Source of the DNA: Mycteria americana
Lineage: Eukaryota > Chordata > Aves > Ciconiiformes > Ciconiidae
DNA length: 64,000 nucleotides
NCBI RefSeq assembly: GCF_035582795.1
Contig: NC_134370.1
Coordinates: 55,849,501-55,913,500 of the forward strand
Direction of reading: 5' to 3'
Below, piece after piece: positions 37,401-49,950 of this stretch. The translations under genes and the position numbers were made by a program. The notes below the pieces were generated by a model, which saw only the letters and a list, made by a program, of their open reading frames with translations, was not told the DNA's origin and searched no databases. How positions within the stretch are numbered: position 1 is the stretch's first letter; every line of letters begins with the position of its first letter.

Positions 37401-40400
37401 TGCATGGAATGTTCTTAAAATTATCGGTAGCAATCTGACTTGATCTTACAGTAGTGATATTCCAAACAGATGCTGAAAGCCAGTCCTCACTGAAGAATTT
37501 GGCTAAGCTGTCAGTGTTTTATTTGCTTTTTTGAAAGATGTTAAAACTTACATGTAAATTTGGAATGGGCATCAGTAAGCTTTGTAATACATTTTAATAC
37601 ATATGCTTGACCGTTTAAATGAATGGTTCTTGTTGGATTCCAAATCTATGTGTGACTGGCAAAAAGAATTTCTTCCTTCTAACTTAAGCTGATTTCAGCA
37701 TGGTCTTTAGTGCTGTGCATTTGATTGACTTAAGTATTATAGAAAATGCCTGGACTACTTTTGCATTTATTTTAAATGCCAAAGTTTTAGCAGTCAAAAT
37801 TTTCATGCCACTTTTTGGCAATGGAAATCTTTGCCATCCACTTCTTGTTGAGTTTTCTATTATGTTGGAAAAAGGATGAGCTTCAGATTTTCCTAATGTA
37901 GATACTAAAATGTTCTACAAGGATTTTCTGCCACTTTTACTTGCAAACCAATTCCTGTTTTAGGCTGTCTTCACCATGCAAACAGAAATGTTTTAATACT
38001 GCTTCATGAATGAAGTTAACTAGCAGAAGCGCTCATATACTGAAATAAACTGCATCTAGGCTTGAGATGTGTCTGCAGAAACGTCAAAGAAAATCACATT
38101 GTTAACTGGCATTGTTACCTCATCTGGTTTCTAGTGTAGGTCTGACACTTCAAAATCATAGCAGAAGCTAGAATTTTGGACTGCTACTGTGGTCACACTT
38201 TGTTTCATTTATACTCCTTTTCATCCTGTGAATGTTAGAGTACAGCTTTGTACTGAATTCTTATAGCAGTTGTAAGCCAATGTCATTCTTGTCTGAAAGT
38301 GTAATGCTGTTGACAACTTGCCAATAAGTGCTTATGAATGGCTCTGAGTGTCTTACAGCTTTTTCTCTTTGCTTTCTGATTGTCTGTTTTTTTTTTTTTT
38401 TTTTCTTTCCTATACTTTGCTGTCCAGTGTATATCAAAGAATTTCCCATTTGGCTAGAAGCAGCTTGTTCCTTAACCACTTTTGTATTCCATACATCTAA
38501 GCTTGCTGGTTGTTGAAAAAACTCTAAAAAACCAAACAAGCAGCAGTAACACCTGTCTTAATAAGTAGGTCCTGTATAATCCTTTATAATGTCTGACCTC
38601 TGTGTTCTAGTAAAAATACCTCTCTCCTGACTAATTTCTGAATGCTTGTCTTTATTGTCCAGGATTGAGGAATTATGCATCTGCTTAAATGACTGATTCT
38701 AAAATAGTGTCCTTTTCTGCCAAGCTATATAAATTCATTTAAGAATCTGCATGTCAAGTAGCTGTTTAAGTGATTTGTCTTTATTACAATGCCTGCTTGG
38801 TCAGTCTGGTTTGACCAATTGACTAAAATGGATTTTTTTTTTTTTTTAGTAAGAGGGGAAGTTATCTTTTGTTATCTGACCTGTTGCTTGTCCATGGCAT
38901 CAGAAATTAAACATGTATTCCAGATACTAACTGGTAATCTTTTCTGGGGTTGATGCAATCACTTCTATGAAGTTGGAATTTATTTTCAGTGAGGAATCTT
39001 AACTGGTAATGCTTTTTATAGATAATGGCTTGGCATTCTTGTCTATTCAGTGATGTGTGCATGGCTTTGCTCAAACAAATGATTTTCAGTTGTGAAATGT
39101 TCAAGGACAGTAACTCTGTATTTATATTTTTACATTTGAGTGATGATCTCTGATATGAGAATGAACAGCCGTATTTCTAGAAGGGGCATAAGCATTGTGT
39201 AATTGCGGGCATCAAATTTAGGACTATCTGAGCAGGAGCACTTTGTTATGTGCTGGAGGCTTCGTAGATCACATTGAATCTATTTCAGGCATATGAATTA
39301 GCTACATGAACATAGATATTTGAAAGCTTCTTTTTCACCCTGCTACTGCTTCCCCTTGATATTTGCCTTACGCTCGAAAATGATGCTTTCAAAGGAGGGA
39401 GATTAAATAATCATTACTTATATACTGGATTATATAAATTTATTTACAGTACATGCAGCAAGCATTTGTACTACTAATAGGAACAAACAATTACAGCTCT
39501 GTTGTTATTTCCCAGTTACAGTATGTGGCTTTTGGGCCATAGGAACGTGAACGTACAAATGGTATGACAAATACCATTTTACAGAAATGCTATAAAAGAT
39601 TTCTTTTTTTATGGTTAGAATTTGTTCTTATCTCAAATCTTAGCCAATTCAATCTTCCAAAACATCAGTCAGGTAATAGAAGCGTTTTGGATTCAGAGTG
39701 TTAGGGAGGGACAAACACAGAAGCACCTGAGTGGTTCTTTTCCTGTGCAGTAGTGGTTGAAAATGACTTTTGGCTTTTTTGCAAGGTGGGTAAAGATGTT
39801 AATAGGTAGTATATGGTAGATACTAAAAGTAAACAAAATTACATATTTAAATAAATTTGCAATGCAAAGCTTTGGATATTTATAATACCTACATTAATGG
39901 AACTTTAATGGAATTTTGAATGCAGCTGCATGTAGATCACAGAATGAAGTTTTTTGAGATAATACAATAAAACCATGTCTGTCTTTTAGGAGGTTTCCTT
40001 TTAACAAGGCTTTCTGTTGCTCTTTTGTTATTAAATAGTTCAGTCTCAGTATCTGTAAGAGAAGGAAAACTGAATTCTTAACCTTTCTACTTGATTAGAA
40101 TTTGCAGAGGCAGTACATATAGGTGCTTTAAGAGGCAGGATTGTCTGAAAGAAACACTTTCTAATGAGTGAATGATAAGGTATGGGGAAGTGCCATACAG
40201 TTTTTTGCTGATGATTTTTTGATTTTCTATCTTTTCATTTTAAAAAATGAATTCTTAACCTTGGAGATCAAGTGTTAACTGTCACATTGAGAATTTTTAT
40301 TTTGTTTTATCAATGTTCTCTCAGATAAATGCCAAACACATTTTGCATAAATATGATGGATTTTGGTACTCAAATTGATTTTTAAAGCAACAATTAGTGC

Positions 40401-43400
40401 ATTTTAAAGACTGTTCTATGTTGGTTTTCAGTTTTTTCATCTCAGGCTAGCAATGATGAATCAAGTAGTGATGAAACTAGCAATCAGTCCAGTCCCACAG
40501 TGCGAAAACGTCGGGCTAAGAAGAGGCTGATCTCCAGCTCTGAGGCTGAGGGTGGGTCACCTGCTGAAATGGAGTCTGAACCTCCCAGAGAAGAGCAGCA
40601 CAAACGCCAGTTCAGTAGTGGCCTTAACAGATGCATCATACTAGCTTTGGTGATTGCAATCAGCATGGGCTTTGGACACTTCTATGGTGAGTTTATAGAA
40701 AACAAAATACATAGAATCAACACCTTACGTAACAAATATCATTTTTGGGTGACTGATTTTTTTCTTGTTCTCTGCTTACAATCTAAACCTAAAAATGAGA
40801 AAAAGCAACTGCTAATGTATGGATAATGTAGGGAGGCCCTTCAGCAGTGCAATTGTATTCAATATACACTACTTTAAAATTGAAGTAAATAAAAAGAAAT
40901 TAATTTTTGATTGCCCTTCCAGATAGAAATTTCTTGTTGTTCTCATAATGCAGTGTGTACCCTTCATTTTTCACATCTTTTCTTTTGAAATAAATTTGTG
41001 GTAGTGCTTATCATTCCTACAGCTTTCACAGAATTATTTCAGGCTTTTGTCCCATATGTACTCATCTGGTAAATGTAAGAGCAAGGCATGTTTTTTACAG
41101 GAGTTCATAGTATCAATATTTTTCTCTCTCCAGTGGAGAAAAATACACTGTAGTTGTCCTTGCAATTCCCAAGTGGTTTACGGAATCCAGGATAGCAGCA
41201 ATTTTTCTGTGTTCAGTGCATTGCCTAAAGTTAAGCATTACGCAGATTATTACTACGTTTAACAAAATAGAAGAACTCATTACAGATCTAAATCTACGTA
41301 GTGCAATCCTGATTTTCTAAGATACGTGTGTTATGATAAAAATGATAGAGTGCATTTATTTTTAATAGTAATTTTTCCTGAGTAGTTTTAGTTTTATATG
41401 AAAATGTGTCTTTATAAGAAGAATTGTGATTCAATTTGAGACTGGGATTATGATTCTAATTGGATTTGATTTTGACTAATTGTTAGGGGTCTAAATTTTG
41501 ACATTTGAGATTTATACTAGTTTTCACTCGACCCTGATTTTTTTTTTTGTTCTTAGGTAAACCTGAAGGTAAGAGTCATGAGTGATGTATTGTGGATGTT
41601 GTGCTTGCATTCAGATTTCCTTTTTCAGTTGTGCGTATGTGTACACACACATCCATGTATGTATGTATGCATACTTAAATGTAAAAAAAAAAAAAAAAAT
41701 CAAGTCTTAAGAATTACTAGTGTATGTGGGATTATAGGAATGACTAATCCAGTCATGTAAAATACTTTTTATTTAGCAGCTGCAGCTAGTAGTAGCTGGT
41801 GTAAAAACTGATTGATGTATTGTTGGTGTGCTAGAAGCAGAGAGGAGCACAATGGCTAGACCATTCTTTGATAGTGCTTTGTGGTGGTAACTTGAGGTTT
41901 CAATTCTGTTAATCATTTTACTGTGTTTAAATTGGGGTTAATGATAAATACTGTCCTTTTAAAGAACTTTGAGATCTATGGATGAGAAATAGATCTTGGA
42001 AATGTACTCAGGGTAGTATCTTTATTAAGGGATTCACTTTGACTTGTTCATTCATTGAATCTCTACTTCTAAATAAAAATTGTCATTGCTGATGACAGTG
42101 CTGACAGCATTCTCAGCAGAAAGAAGGCAACTCCATGTGGCTTTAGTTTTTGCTTCTTCAAATAGAAGTTCTTCATGGTTATGTGCTAACTAATCTTTCT
42201 ACCACTAGAAAGGAAATAAAACCCCGCTTTCCATCTTCCTGGTTTTTGTTTGGTGGTTTTGGTTTTTTTTTTAAACACAAACTTGCAAAGAGAAATCCAT
42301 CTCCCTAGAGGACTACGTTGCATTTCCATGATTCAACTTGGAATGAATGTTTTCCACAGCAGTCTTTTAATGCTAGGTTAATTGTCATGTAAGAGGATTG
42401 GAAAGGGTTACTTTTTATGAAATTACTTTTTTTCATTTTGGGTCAGTATCAGGATAGTGTTTTCCCTTTAGCTGGAGCTCCAGGACACCTTTAAGACTTC
42501 CAAAGATGTGGAAAGCAACTAGGATTAGGTTTTAATCAATAACTGTATCCTAAATGGTATTAAACTGAGTTAGCTGGCTTTATGATGCTCTAGGAAGGAG
42601 ATCTGAAAGAGGGCAAGCTTTCCAGGAAAATAGGTAACTGGAAAAGCTGAAGCTAGGAGGCCCTTGCCAGAAGAGTGTCTCCTTACGGACATTCAGTTAT
42701 TTAATTTTTTTCTTTAACCAGAATCTGAAAAAGGGAATATTGCTGTAATGCTAGGGATTTGGGTAGATTACTTAAAGAATCTGAAGGATACTGTGACTTA
42801 GAGTACCAGCTGGAAACACAAACCAATTAGTGAGGAATGGTGCCTCATTATGTGCATTTTTAGTGTCTTTGCTACCCTTTCTGTGTTGTTAAATGTCATT
42901 TTTGCTTACTGTATCTAGATTATGATTCTTGATAAGGAGAGAAAACAGTTTAAGTGTTTTTCTGTAATTCAGGTTCCTCTTAACATGAACCCTTTACACT
43001 AACTGGTGATTTTTCTGAGGCAGTCTTCAGATTCTTAGGATCAGTGGACTTCTTCAAAAGTATCTATAAAACATAAATATGAAAAACAAATTTACTGTCA
43101 GTATACTTAAATTCACTTATACAAGGATCTATGCTTCCAAAAGTGTTTATTAGGACTCTGCAAACTTAAAATCATTGCTGTAAAACCGTTGCTTTCCCTT
43201 AGCTGAATTGAACTGTTGAAGTTCAACTTGGTTTAATACAGCATTGTCTGTTGTTAAGTTCATACTTGACAATATGTTAAATAGAAATTAAGAGAGCACA
43301 AAAAAATCCTCAGTATAATGGTATTTATAGAATTTCTTCTCTTTTTACTAATACACCCCCCCCCCTTTAAATACAGAAATAGAACTCTGCATATGCTGCA

Positions 43401-43592
43401 TTGGTTTTGAAAGAAATACCCAAAACTTGCTGTTGCCATCTGCTTTAGACTCAATTCAAGAGAATCTTCAAAGCAAAGAAATAGAAACTACATCAGTGTT
43501 AGGATTTACAGAACGTGTATAGGTAGGGAAGTACCAGTAAAGAAGTTTTACTTGATGGAAAAAATTGGTGGCTAGTACAATGAAGACTTCCC

Positions 43593-43623
<31 letters not shown>

Positions 43624-46600
43624 TAGTGTGTGTCAGCCTTTGTCTGACAATTGAAAGATAGGGTATTTGCTTACTATTCAGCCTTCACTCATGGATAAGA
43701 ATGACAAGATAGGGCCTGCAAATGCTTGCTGCTTTGTGAGCAGTGTGTGATAATTGTGTTTCTGCATGAAAGTTTAAATATTGTGTTAAGATCCTCTTAT
43801 TCTTGTAACTTTACTTAACGGTAAAAGTTGTAGTTCTGAAATAGAAAATGCATGGACTAATGGTCTCCCTTTTATCCTGATTGGCTTGCATGTTACTAAA
43901 AAAATGACAAAAAAAATCACATATCCTTTGCTGCATAACTTTTGTTGTTTCGTATCTAACTTACTTCTATGTAGTGTTCTGAAATTCCTTCATTTGTTAT
44001 CATCAAATAAAAGCGAATTTTTGGGTCTGTTTGAGAAGTTGTTTATCATTGGAAGAAACAGAATCAGTATGCAACGATCTGGTTTTATAATCTTTATTTT
44101 GTTACAGCTAAACAGTAAGCCCTAGGCAGAAATTGCAAGGTAAGAATGCTTTTGAATTTGCAGAGAAAATGAAGATGATGTTTAGGTTCGTCTGTTCCTC
44201 TAACTACTTAATGTAAGTCAGACTATCAAAAGAAAGTTGTTCTCTTTGTAGGTACAATACAGATCCAGAAACGTCAGCAGCTTGTGACAAAGACACGTGA
44301 ATTAAAGGATACGAAAGATGACCTTTACCAGTGCCAGCAAGAGCAAGGAGATAAAGTGCCTTATAAAGTGGGGGTAGGTATGAGTTTAGCTGGAAGTCAT
44401 TGGGTTATTCTGTCATTACATGTGTAACTTACACAAAGTGAAATTAATTTATCACACAAATCCATTACATTTTTTTCTTTAGTAAGTTCTTTCTGAGAGT
44501 GCCATTTTTCTTTCCCCTGAATTCTTGACAAAGATTTTGTATTTTGATCAGATTTGTTATTGGAATGTGTTTAAAGATACTGGTTTTTAATGTATGTAGC
44601 ATAGGAGTTATCTGGACACAGAGACTGTCTCTTTCCCTATGACAGTGCCAGGTTGTTGTTAATGAAGACAGCTGAAGTAGAACATGCTGGTAAAAACCTA
44701 TTACTGGTTGAACCTACAGGTTTTGTGAATTTGCTTTCTAAATTGTCAATGGTTATTAATTTTTTAAATACTTAACCTGTATGTTTAGTTTGTTGCTGTT
44801 AGATCATTCAGAGAGGTGATTAGGGAGTGCTTTGTGTGTGCATGTCTTTTTTTTTTTTTTTTTTAAGTTTTCTTTCATGTTGCTGATAGCAGCATTTATA
44901 CATAATTCAATAGGTTTAGTTCTAGAGTTTGTCAAGGATGCTAAGAGACTGGGGAGATCCTTTTGTGTTACGATATGGTTACATGAACACATATTTTCAG
45001 CAGCAAATTTGGTTCAAAATCAGTTCCTGATTTTCTGCCCCAACTGTTGAATGCCCTTGCTTCTGCTAATGTATTTGGTTTTGTAATCTGTAAACCCAGT
45101 TTGCTGAACATAAATCAACGGCAAACATGCACATTTTCATTTCCTTTTAAGATGGATCAATTCATGTACCCAGTTTGCTATCCTTCAGCTAGTTAAAGCA
45201 ATACAAGCAAGGGGTGATGACCTCTGGTTGGAAGGGGGAGCCTCTCACATGGTCTTTGTTGCCAAGAAAGTGTCTGTGTGTGTATCTGAGATAAACAAAC
45301 TAGCTCTATTTTTGCATCTTGCTGCAACATGTGTCACTGTATCCAAAATGGTAAGTAAACTCTGGGCTTCCTTGGTCTTTCTAGCTGAAATTGTAACAAT
45401 TCTAACTGTAGTATTTTTGCTTGTTTTCTTTTTGTTTTAGTCACTCAAGGGAGATCTTGCCACGTGTTTGACCTCTACTGAGGTGGAGAAGAAATCCTTT
45501 GAATCTCAAAAAAAAAGTCTTGCTGCAGAAAATCAACACTTAAGAGAATCTCTAGAGAAGGAAGAAAAAGCTTTGGCCTCACTTCAGGAAGAATTAAGGA
45601 AGCTAAGACAACAAATTAGAAACTTGGAAGATAAAGGTACTAGCACTGAGTCTATTGTAATGGAAAATCAGAAACTAAGGGAACATTTGGAAGAGGAAAA
45701 GCAAAGAAACCACAACTTTCTTAGGCAAAAGGAAACACTCTTTGCAGAGGCACAGATGCTAAGGAGAGAACTGGACAAAGAACGTCATGTTACAGAAGCT
45801 CTAAAAAAAGAACTGGAACAGTTAAGTTCTCGTCAAACACCTGACAATACTGATGATGATACATTAAGAGAAAATCAAGAAATAGAAACTCTGCGAGGAA
45901 GACTAGTAGAACTAGAAAAAAAGCTAAACTTTGAGCAACAGCGCTCTGACTTATGGGAGAAGCTGTATGTTGAAGCGAAAGACCAAACTGAAAAACAAGA
46001 AACGAGTAAGAAGGGACAAAAGAAAGGTGCTAAAGGGCAAAGTAAGACTAAAAAGAAATCAAAGGAATCATTTTTTGGTTCAGTTAAAGAAACTTTTGAT
46101 GCTATGAAAAATTCCACGAAAGAGTTTGTAAGACACCATAAGGAAAAGATTAAGCAGGCTAAAGAAGCAGTGAAAGAAAACCTGAAAAAATTCTCTGATT
46201 CTGTAAAGTCTACATTCAGACACTTCAAAGATACCACAAAAAACATCTTTGATGAAAAGAAGAAGTCAAATGATAAAAGACAGGAGGCAAACAAGAAAGC
46301 TCGAACTTTTTACCGAGAACATAACTCTTACGAGAATCTGAAGCACATGCATTACAGGGGACCCAACATGCCAAAAGAGTTCAAAGATGGAAGAAAACAT
46401 CAGTTTACAACATTTGAAAAAGATGCGGATTCACAGAAATGTCTCAATGATCCTTTGTGTAATAGAAAACATCCGTTTGTCCTAAAGGGCTGCTCTGGTA
46501 TTTTTGAATGTGCTCATCAAGAATTCATTAGTCTCTTTAACAGAGTATCAGATCCTATCAGGGTGGATGAATTTAATCGGCTAATGAAAAAGTATTTGCA

Positions 46601-49031
46601 ACAAGTTGTACATAACTTTCATCACTGGAGAGAACTAGAAAATTTCATCAATAAGTTTTTTCATAATGGATTATTTATACATGACCAGATGCTGTTCACT
46701 GATTTTGTTAATGATGTCAAGGATTACCTGGAAGATATGAAGGAATACCAAAATAATAATGAAAAGGTTTTTGAGGATTTGGACAAATACATCTACAGAT
46801 ACTACTTTCATTATGATAATTTACCCCAATACGGACCCAGGTTTGTTTCCATGTTTCCTGAACTTGTTAACACAGTGAAGTAGTCTTTGTAAAGACAACT
46901 AGCGTCCTTGTTCTAATGGGTGGTCTTCTAGCGTATATGTATATGTGTATATACATATATCCACGCTAGAAGACTTTCTGAAGGACTCAATGGAAATACT
47001 AGATTGTGCTATATAAAGTGGATCTGTAGTACCTTATATATAAATTTTGTGTGTGTGATGTTAGTTTGGGACGCACTACAGATCCACTGTACATAGGACA
47101 ATCTAATATTTCTACTGAGTTCTTTAGAAAATTGTGTAACTGCAAGTAGGATTACTTTAGACTGAACAGCTATGATGGCCTATCTGATGGAATGAATAAC
47201 TAGCTCAGAAGAAGCATTAACTAGGACTTCCTTGTTGTCCTTCCCTGAATGAGAAGGTTGTTGGATATATTTGGGCAATCTCAAAGTCCTGTTCTGGCAG
47301 GTATATTCCCTGCTGGCTTTTCAGGAATTTCACTACTCTCTTGTAGCTTAGTATAATACTGAGTTAGTCTATATGCCCAGAGCAGAGCTACTCAAATGGT
47401 AAGCTTCAGTTCAGATCCTGACCCTGACTACATTTTGTTCAGACTTGCTTACAGAGGTCCTTGGCATGAATTGTTTCCTACTTTACTTCCCTGTATCTAA
47501 TGGTATTCTCGGGGCTTCTACAGAGCGGTTGTGGTATGCTGCCTGGCTGGCCCAATGGAGCTAGATATGGTGGACTGTTTCTACTGGATAGACTTTGGTG
47601 AAAGAAAACTAAGCAAGCAGCCTTAATATATTGTGTGGAACTTGCTCTTTCTGGAACACTTATGTATATATTTTATGTGGCTTTTAATATCATTGCTATT
47701 ACAAAATTGGCTATATAGTCTCTTGTACTAATGTTTATTCTGATCAGGTAAGAAAAAATGTGATATATTAACTAATATATAATACACAAGAAGTTGTCCT
47801 TGTAGAACTTTTCCCTGTGCTGGTATTCAGTGGAAACCATATTTAGTATTTAGATCAAGGTGCAGTTCTTCAATCAGGTTTCTGTTTTGGACTTGTATTG
47901 CTTATTATTTCATGTGTTTTATTGCGGCAGGAAGTCTGAATACTTAACTACTTTGGGGTTACTAAATCTTATATGAGGTAGTACTTTCTCTTATTAAAAG
48001 CTGAACCATGAGGACAATGCTTCTATTATCAGCTACTAGGTAGCTTTTTTAATGTGTAGTTTTGGCAAACACATGATACGAGTTTTATGTTTTTATTTAT
48101 AGTCCAAGTACTTCTTACTAATTTATTATTAAAATCAACTTTTAATTAATTAAAATACTTAATTTTTTAGTACATTAATTCAGTTTGCAGAAAAACAGAA
48201 TTTCAAATTCATTTACTGGTAGTATTATACAGAAGTTTGTATGATACCGAGGATGAAAATAGTCTTAAGTCAGCTTAGTGGAAGGCTAGAGACGCTAGTG
48301 ATGTGGTAACAGCATGTAGTATAATGGGACTGTTTGCATCAAAAACTGCAACAGGTGAGCAACAGTGTTTTGTCAGTGCCCCCTCTCTGTATAAATGTAC
48401 TTACTGTACATGAAAACCTGTGAAGTGCCTATGTTTACACAAAGCGTGTTTTCCTAAGGGACATGCTTTCCTTCACTATTTTTATAGAGCAGAATCTGAT
48501 AGAATAACTGAAAAATAGATTTGAGACCTCACTCAGGCAGCACAGTGGGGGTAGTCAAACAGCTGTTTACCTGGCTTTATTCTAAAAAGAACTTCGGGCA
48601 ACCAGCTGCAGAACATTTTTATTTTTAGAAGGGATTTATTTCAAATATACCAACTTATTGATGATTGAAACAAACTCCACCCCCATTTTGCTTACAAGAG
48701 AAAGGACTACTTCTTAATACTAATTTTGTTTTCTTTTCAGTCAACCTCAGCATGTTAAAAGCTGTTCTTGACAATGTAATTGTGTTTCAAAATGTTTTTA
48801 GAGAGATGCTTTCATAAGAGTAGTAATAAGCTTTTGTTTACTCCTTGCAGTCGACCTAAAAGGCCTTCTTTTACACAAACTGAAAATGCCAGACATGAAA
48901 AACAAGCTCAGAAGTACCACCACCGTAATAAAAGAGAAGGTAAATGGCATAAACATGGTCGCACTAATGGAAGACACATGGCAAATCTTGAAATAGAATT
49001 GGGGCAATTACCATTTGATCCAAAATATTGA
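28468..49031 (+). CDS. CCPG1: Cell cycle progression 1, ER-phagy receptor, eight coding exons
   Basis: CCPG1 is a single-pass ER membrane protein that recruits autophagy machinery to the ER. Coding exons: 28468-28527, 34674-34788, 35780-35859, 36048-36255, 40432-40686, 44252-44367 (or to 44373), 45441-46840 and 48851-49031. Phases agree throughout, giving 804 aa. Cytosolic N-terminus: an LC3-interacting motif WTVI at residues 14-17, and FIP200-interacting regions near 22-27 (SDIETV) and 105-110 (SDIVTL). A basic RKRRAKKR stretch at 178-185 precedes the membrane segment at about 222-239 ([14 protein letters not shown]). The lumenal side has a long coiled coil, a strongly conserved block ([20 protein letters not shown], from about residue 488) and an ordered C-terminal region. 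The last exon encodes the conserved end [15 protein letters not shown]. The start is the first ATG of exon 2 and matches the human N-terminus. Exon 8 can also read through its donor to a stop at 46881-46883. Confidence 0.96.
30545..31140 (-). mobile_element. Solo LTR of an endogenous retrovirus (ERVL-like)
   Basis: It starts TGTCGTGG and ends CAGCACA, so it has TG...CA ends, and is flanked by the 5-bp direct repeat GAGAC at 30540-30544 and 31141-31145. On the - strand it has a TATAAAG box (complement near 30860) followed by an ATTAAA signal (complement near 30670), so the element is antisense to CCPG1. No internal retroviral sequence is present, so it is a product of LTR-LTR recombination. 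A 5-bp duplication fits ERVL-type elements. It resembles LTRs I remember as common in zebra finch and other Neoaves (TguLTR5-like); the exact family name is inference. Confidence 0.9.
32129..32225 (-). mobile_element. CR1 LINE, 5'-truncated
   Basis: Two tandem CACAGAAT units at 32129-32144 are the complement of the CR1 3' terminal ATTCTGTG repeat. The next words, ggttggaaaagaccttta, agatcatcaggtccc and ccaagtccaccacta, match the CR1 3' region. About 100 bases remain. The higher-coordinate edge is uncertain. Confidence 0.88.
36256..40431 (+). other. CCPG1: CCPG1 intron 5
   Basis: AT-rich intron with long T runs (for example near 38388-38404). I see no coding exon, RNA gene or identifiable transposon. 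Confidence 0.75.
40687..44251 (+). other. CCPG1: CCPG1 intron 6
   Basis: Begins with donor gtgagt and ends at acceptor ttgtag. It contains a (C)28 run at 43590-43617 and a shorter C run near 43355. Otherwise it is AT-rich without recognised features. Confidence 0.75.
43590..43617. repeat. Poly(C)/poly(G) tract of 28 bases
   Basis: An uninterrupted run of 28 C on the + strand in CCPG1 intron 6. The true length is uncertain, because such runs are poorly sequenced and variable. Confidence 0.9.
44374..45440 (+). other. CCPG1: CCPG1 intron 7
   Basis: Intron ending in a strong polypyrimidine tract and tttag at 45440. An 18-base T run lies near 44848-44865. Nothing else recognised. Confidence 0.7.
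46841..46883 (+). CDS. CCPG1: Alternative CCPG1 C-terminus by read-through of the exon 8 donor
   Basis: If the donor (CCCAG then gtttgt) is not used, the frame continues for about 14 codons ([13 protein letters not shown]) to TAG at 46881-46883. As I recall, human CCPG1 has an isoform that ends in the same way, shortly after the same PYGPR sequence. The tail differs in sequence from the human one. Confidence 0.55.
46923..46974. repeat. Inverted repeat (hairpin 1) after the alternative CCPG1 stop
   Basis: GTCTTCTAGCG (46923-46933) pairs with CGCTAGAAGAC (46964-46974). The interior TATATGTATA/TATACATATA also pairs, so the stem is about 21-24 bp with a small bulge. Confidence 0.85.
46981..47126. 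repeat. Long inverted repeat (hairpin 2) after the alternative CCPG1 stop
   Basis: The arm at 46981-47031 and the arm at 47075-47126 are complementary over about 50 bases with roughly eight mismatches. The longest perfect pairing is AGTGGATCTGTAGT with ACTACAGATCCACT. The loop is about 43 bases. Confidence 0.88.
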
Positions 49032-49576
49032 GTAATTTATGGTAAAAATGAGATTAGAATTAATAATTCACATCCTCTCCGGAAACTAACTGTTTTTCAA
49101 CAAAGCAGCAAGATGCACATTTTTTCTCTAAATAATTTGATTTTTACACATTTTTGTTAAAAGGAAAAGTCAAGCTTTCTAATTTGCATATTCTGTACTG
49201 TTGCTTTAACTGTTCTTTGGAAGTGATGATAGTTTGGGTGCCAGCAGTATTGTTGCAGAAACTAGGCATGCAATGACTTGTGTATGAAAAATATGCTTAA
49301 TTGCATTCCATTAGTGTAGATCAAGCTTGAGTCATGCATAATGTACCAATAATTAACTCCAATGTTCGATATACTAACTTCATCTCATCCTTCAAAAAAT
49401 AGGTCTACATTATGGTAATGTATTTGTTACTGTTTTGTAATCTTACACTTGCTTCTTGTCTTTGGGGGGGGTTCAAGAGCCTGTTGAATTGTGAAGAATT
49501 TGCTGTGCTGCATTCTAATCAGCTTGCTGATTTAAGCACTTGAAATGTCTTGCATATCTGCATATTGTAGAAGAAA

Positions 49577-49582
49577 AATAAA
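49577..49582 (+). terminator. CCPG1: CCPG1 poly(A) signal
   Basis: AATAAA, about 550 bases after the CCPG1 stop, in AT-rich sequence. It fits the end of a short 3' UTR. Confidence 0.7.
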
Positions 49583-49603
49583 GAGACATTGTGGGTAAAA
49601 GTC

Positions 49604-49609
49604 TTTATT
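49604..49609 (-). terminator. PIGB: PIGB poly(A) signal
   Basis: TTTATT on the + strand, that is AATAAA on the - strand, about 340 bases beyond the PIGB stop. It lies only 21 bases from the CCPG1 signal on the other strand. Confidence 0.6.
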
Positions 49610-49950
49610 TATAAAACAAACCTAGCATAGCTGTACAGTTCTATAAAAATGGTCCAGTCTTGTCTAATTTCTTATTGTTTAAGTAGTCATATGGTAACTT
49701 TGGTCTTCCTGATGTTTTCTAGTGTTGTAAGGTAGGTCAACACCCCCACCCGGCCATACTGCTACTGAAGTTGCCTTCAGGAAGAGGTTTAGTGTTTCCA
49801 GACAGCCAATGGCTGCCTAATCAGACTTCCCCATTTGACTTACCCGGTTTCAGACTCACTACTCTCTCCTTTCTGCAGTACAAGATCTTCTAAGCATAGT
49901 ACTGCTATGTAAAACTGATCTCATTAGGTCTTAAGTCTAGAAACTGATCT
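49610..49950 (-). other. PIGB: PIGB 3' untranslated region
   Basis: Sequence between the PIGB stop (49951-49953) and its likely poly(A) signal. No other feature seen. Confidence 0.6.

Larger units (their letters stand above)
46884..48850 (+). other. CCPG1: CCPG1 intron 8 / possible alternative 3' UTR
   Basis: AT-rich sequence between exon 8 and the last exon. It would form the 3' UTR of the short isoform. It begins with two hairpin-forming inverted repeats (46923-46974 and 46981-47126). Confidence 0.65.

Noticed and set aside
45875-46294. 139-codon minus-strand ORF in CCPG1 exon 8
   Set aside because: It is the antisense shadow of the Lys/Glu-rich coiled-coil coding sequence.
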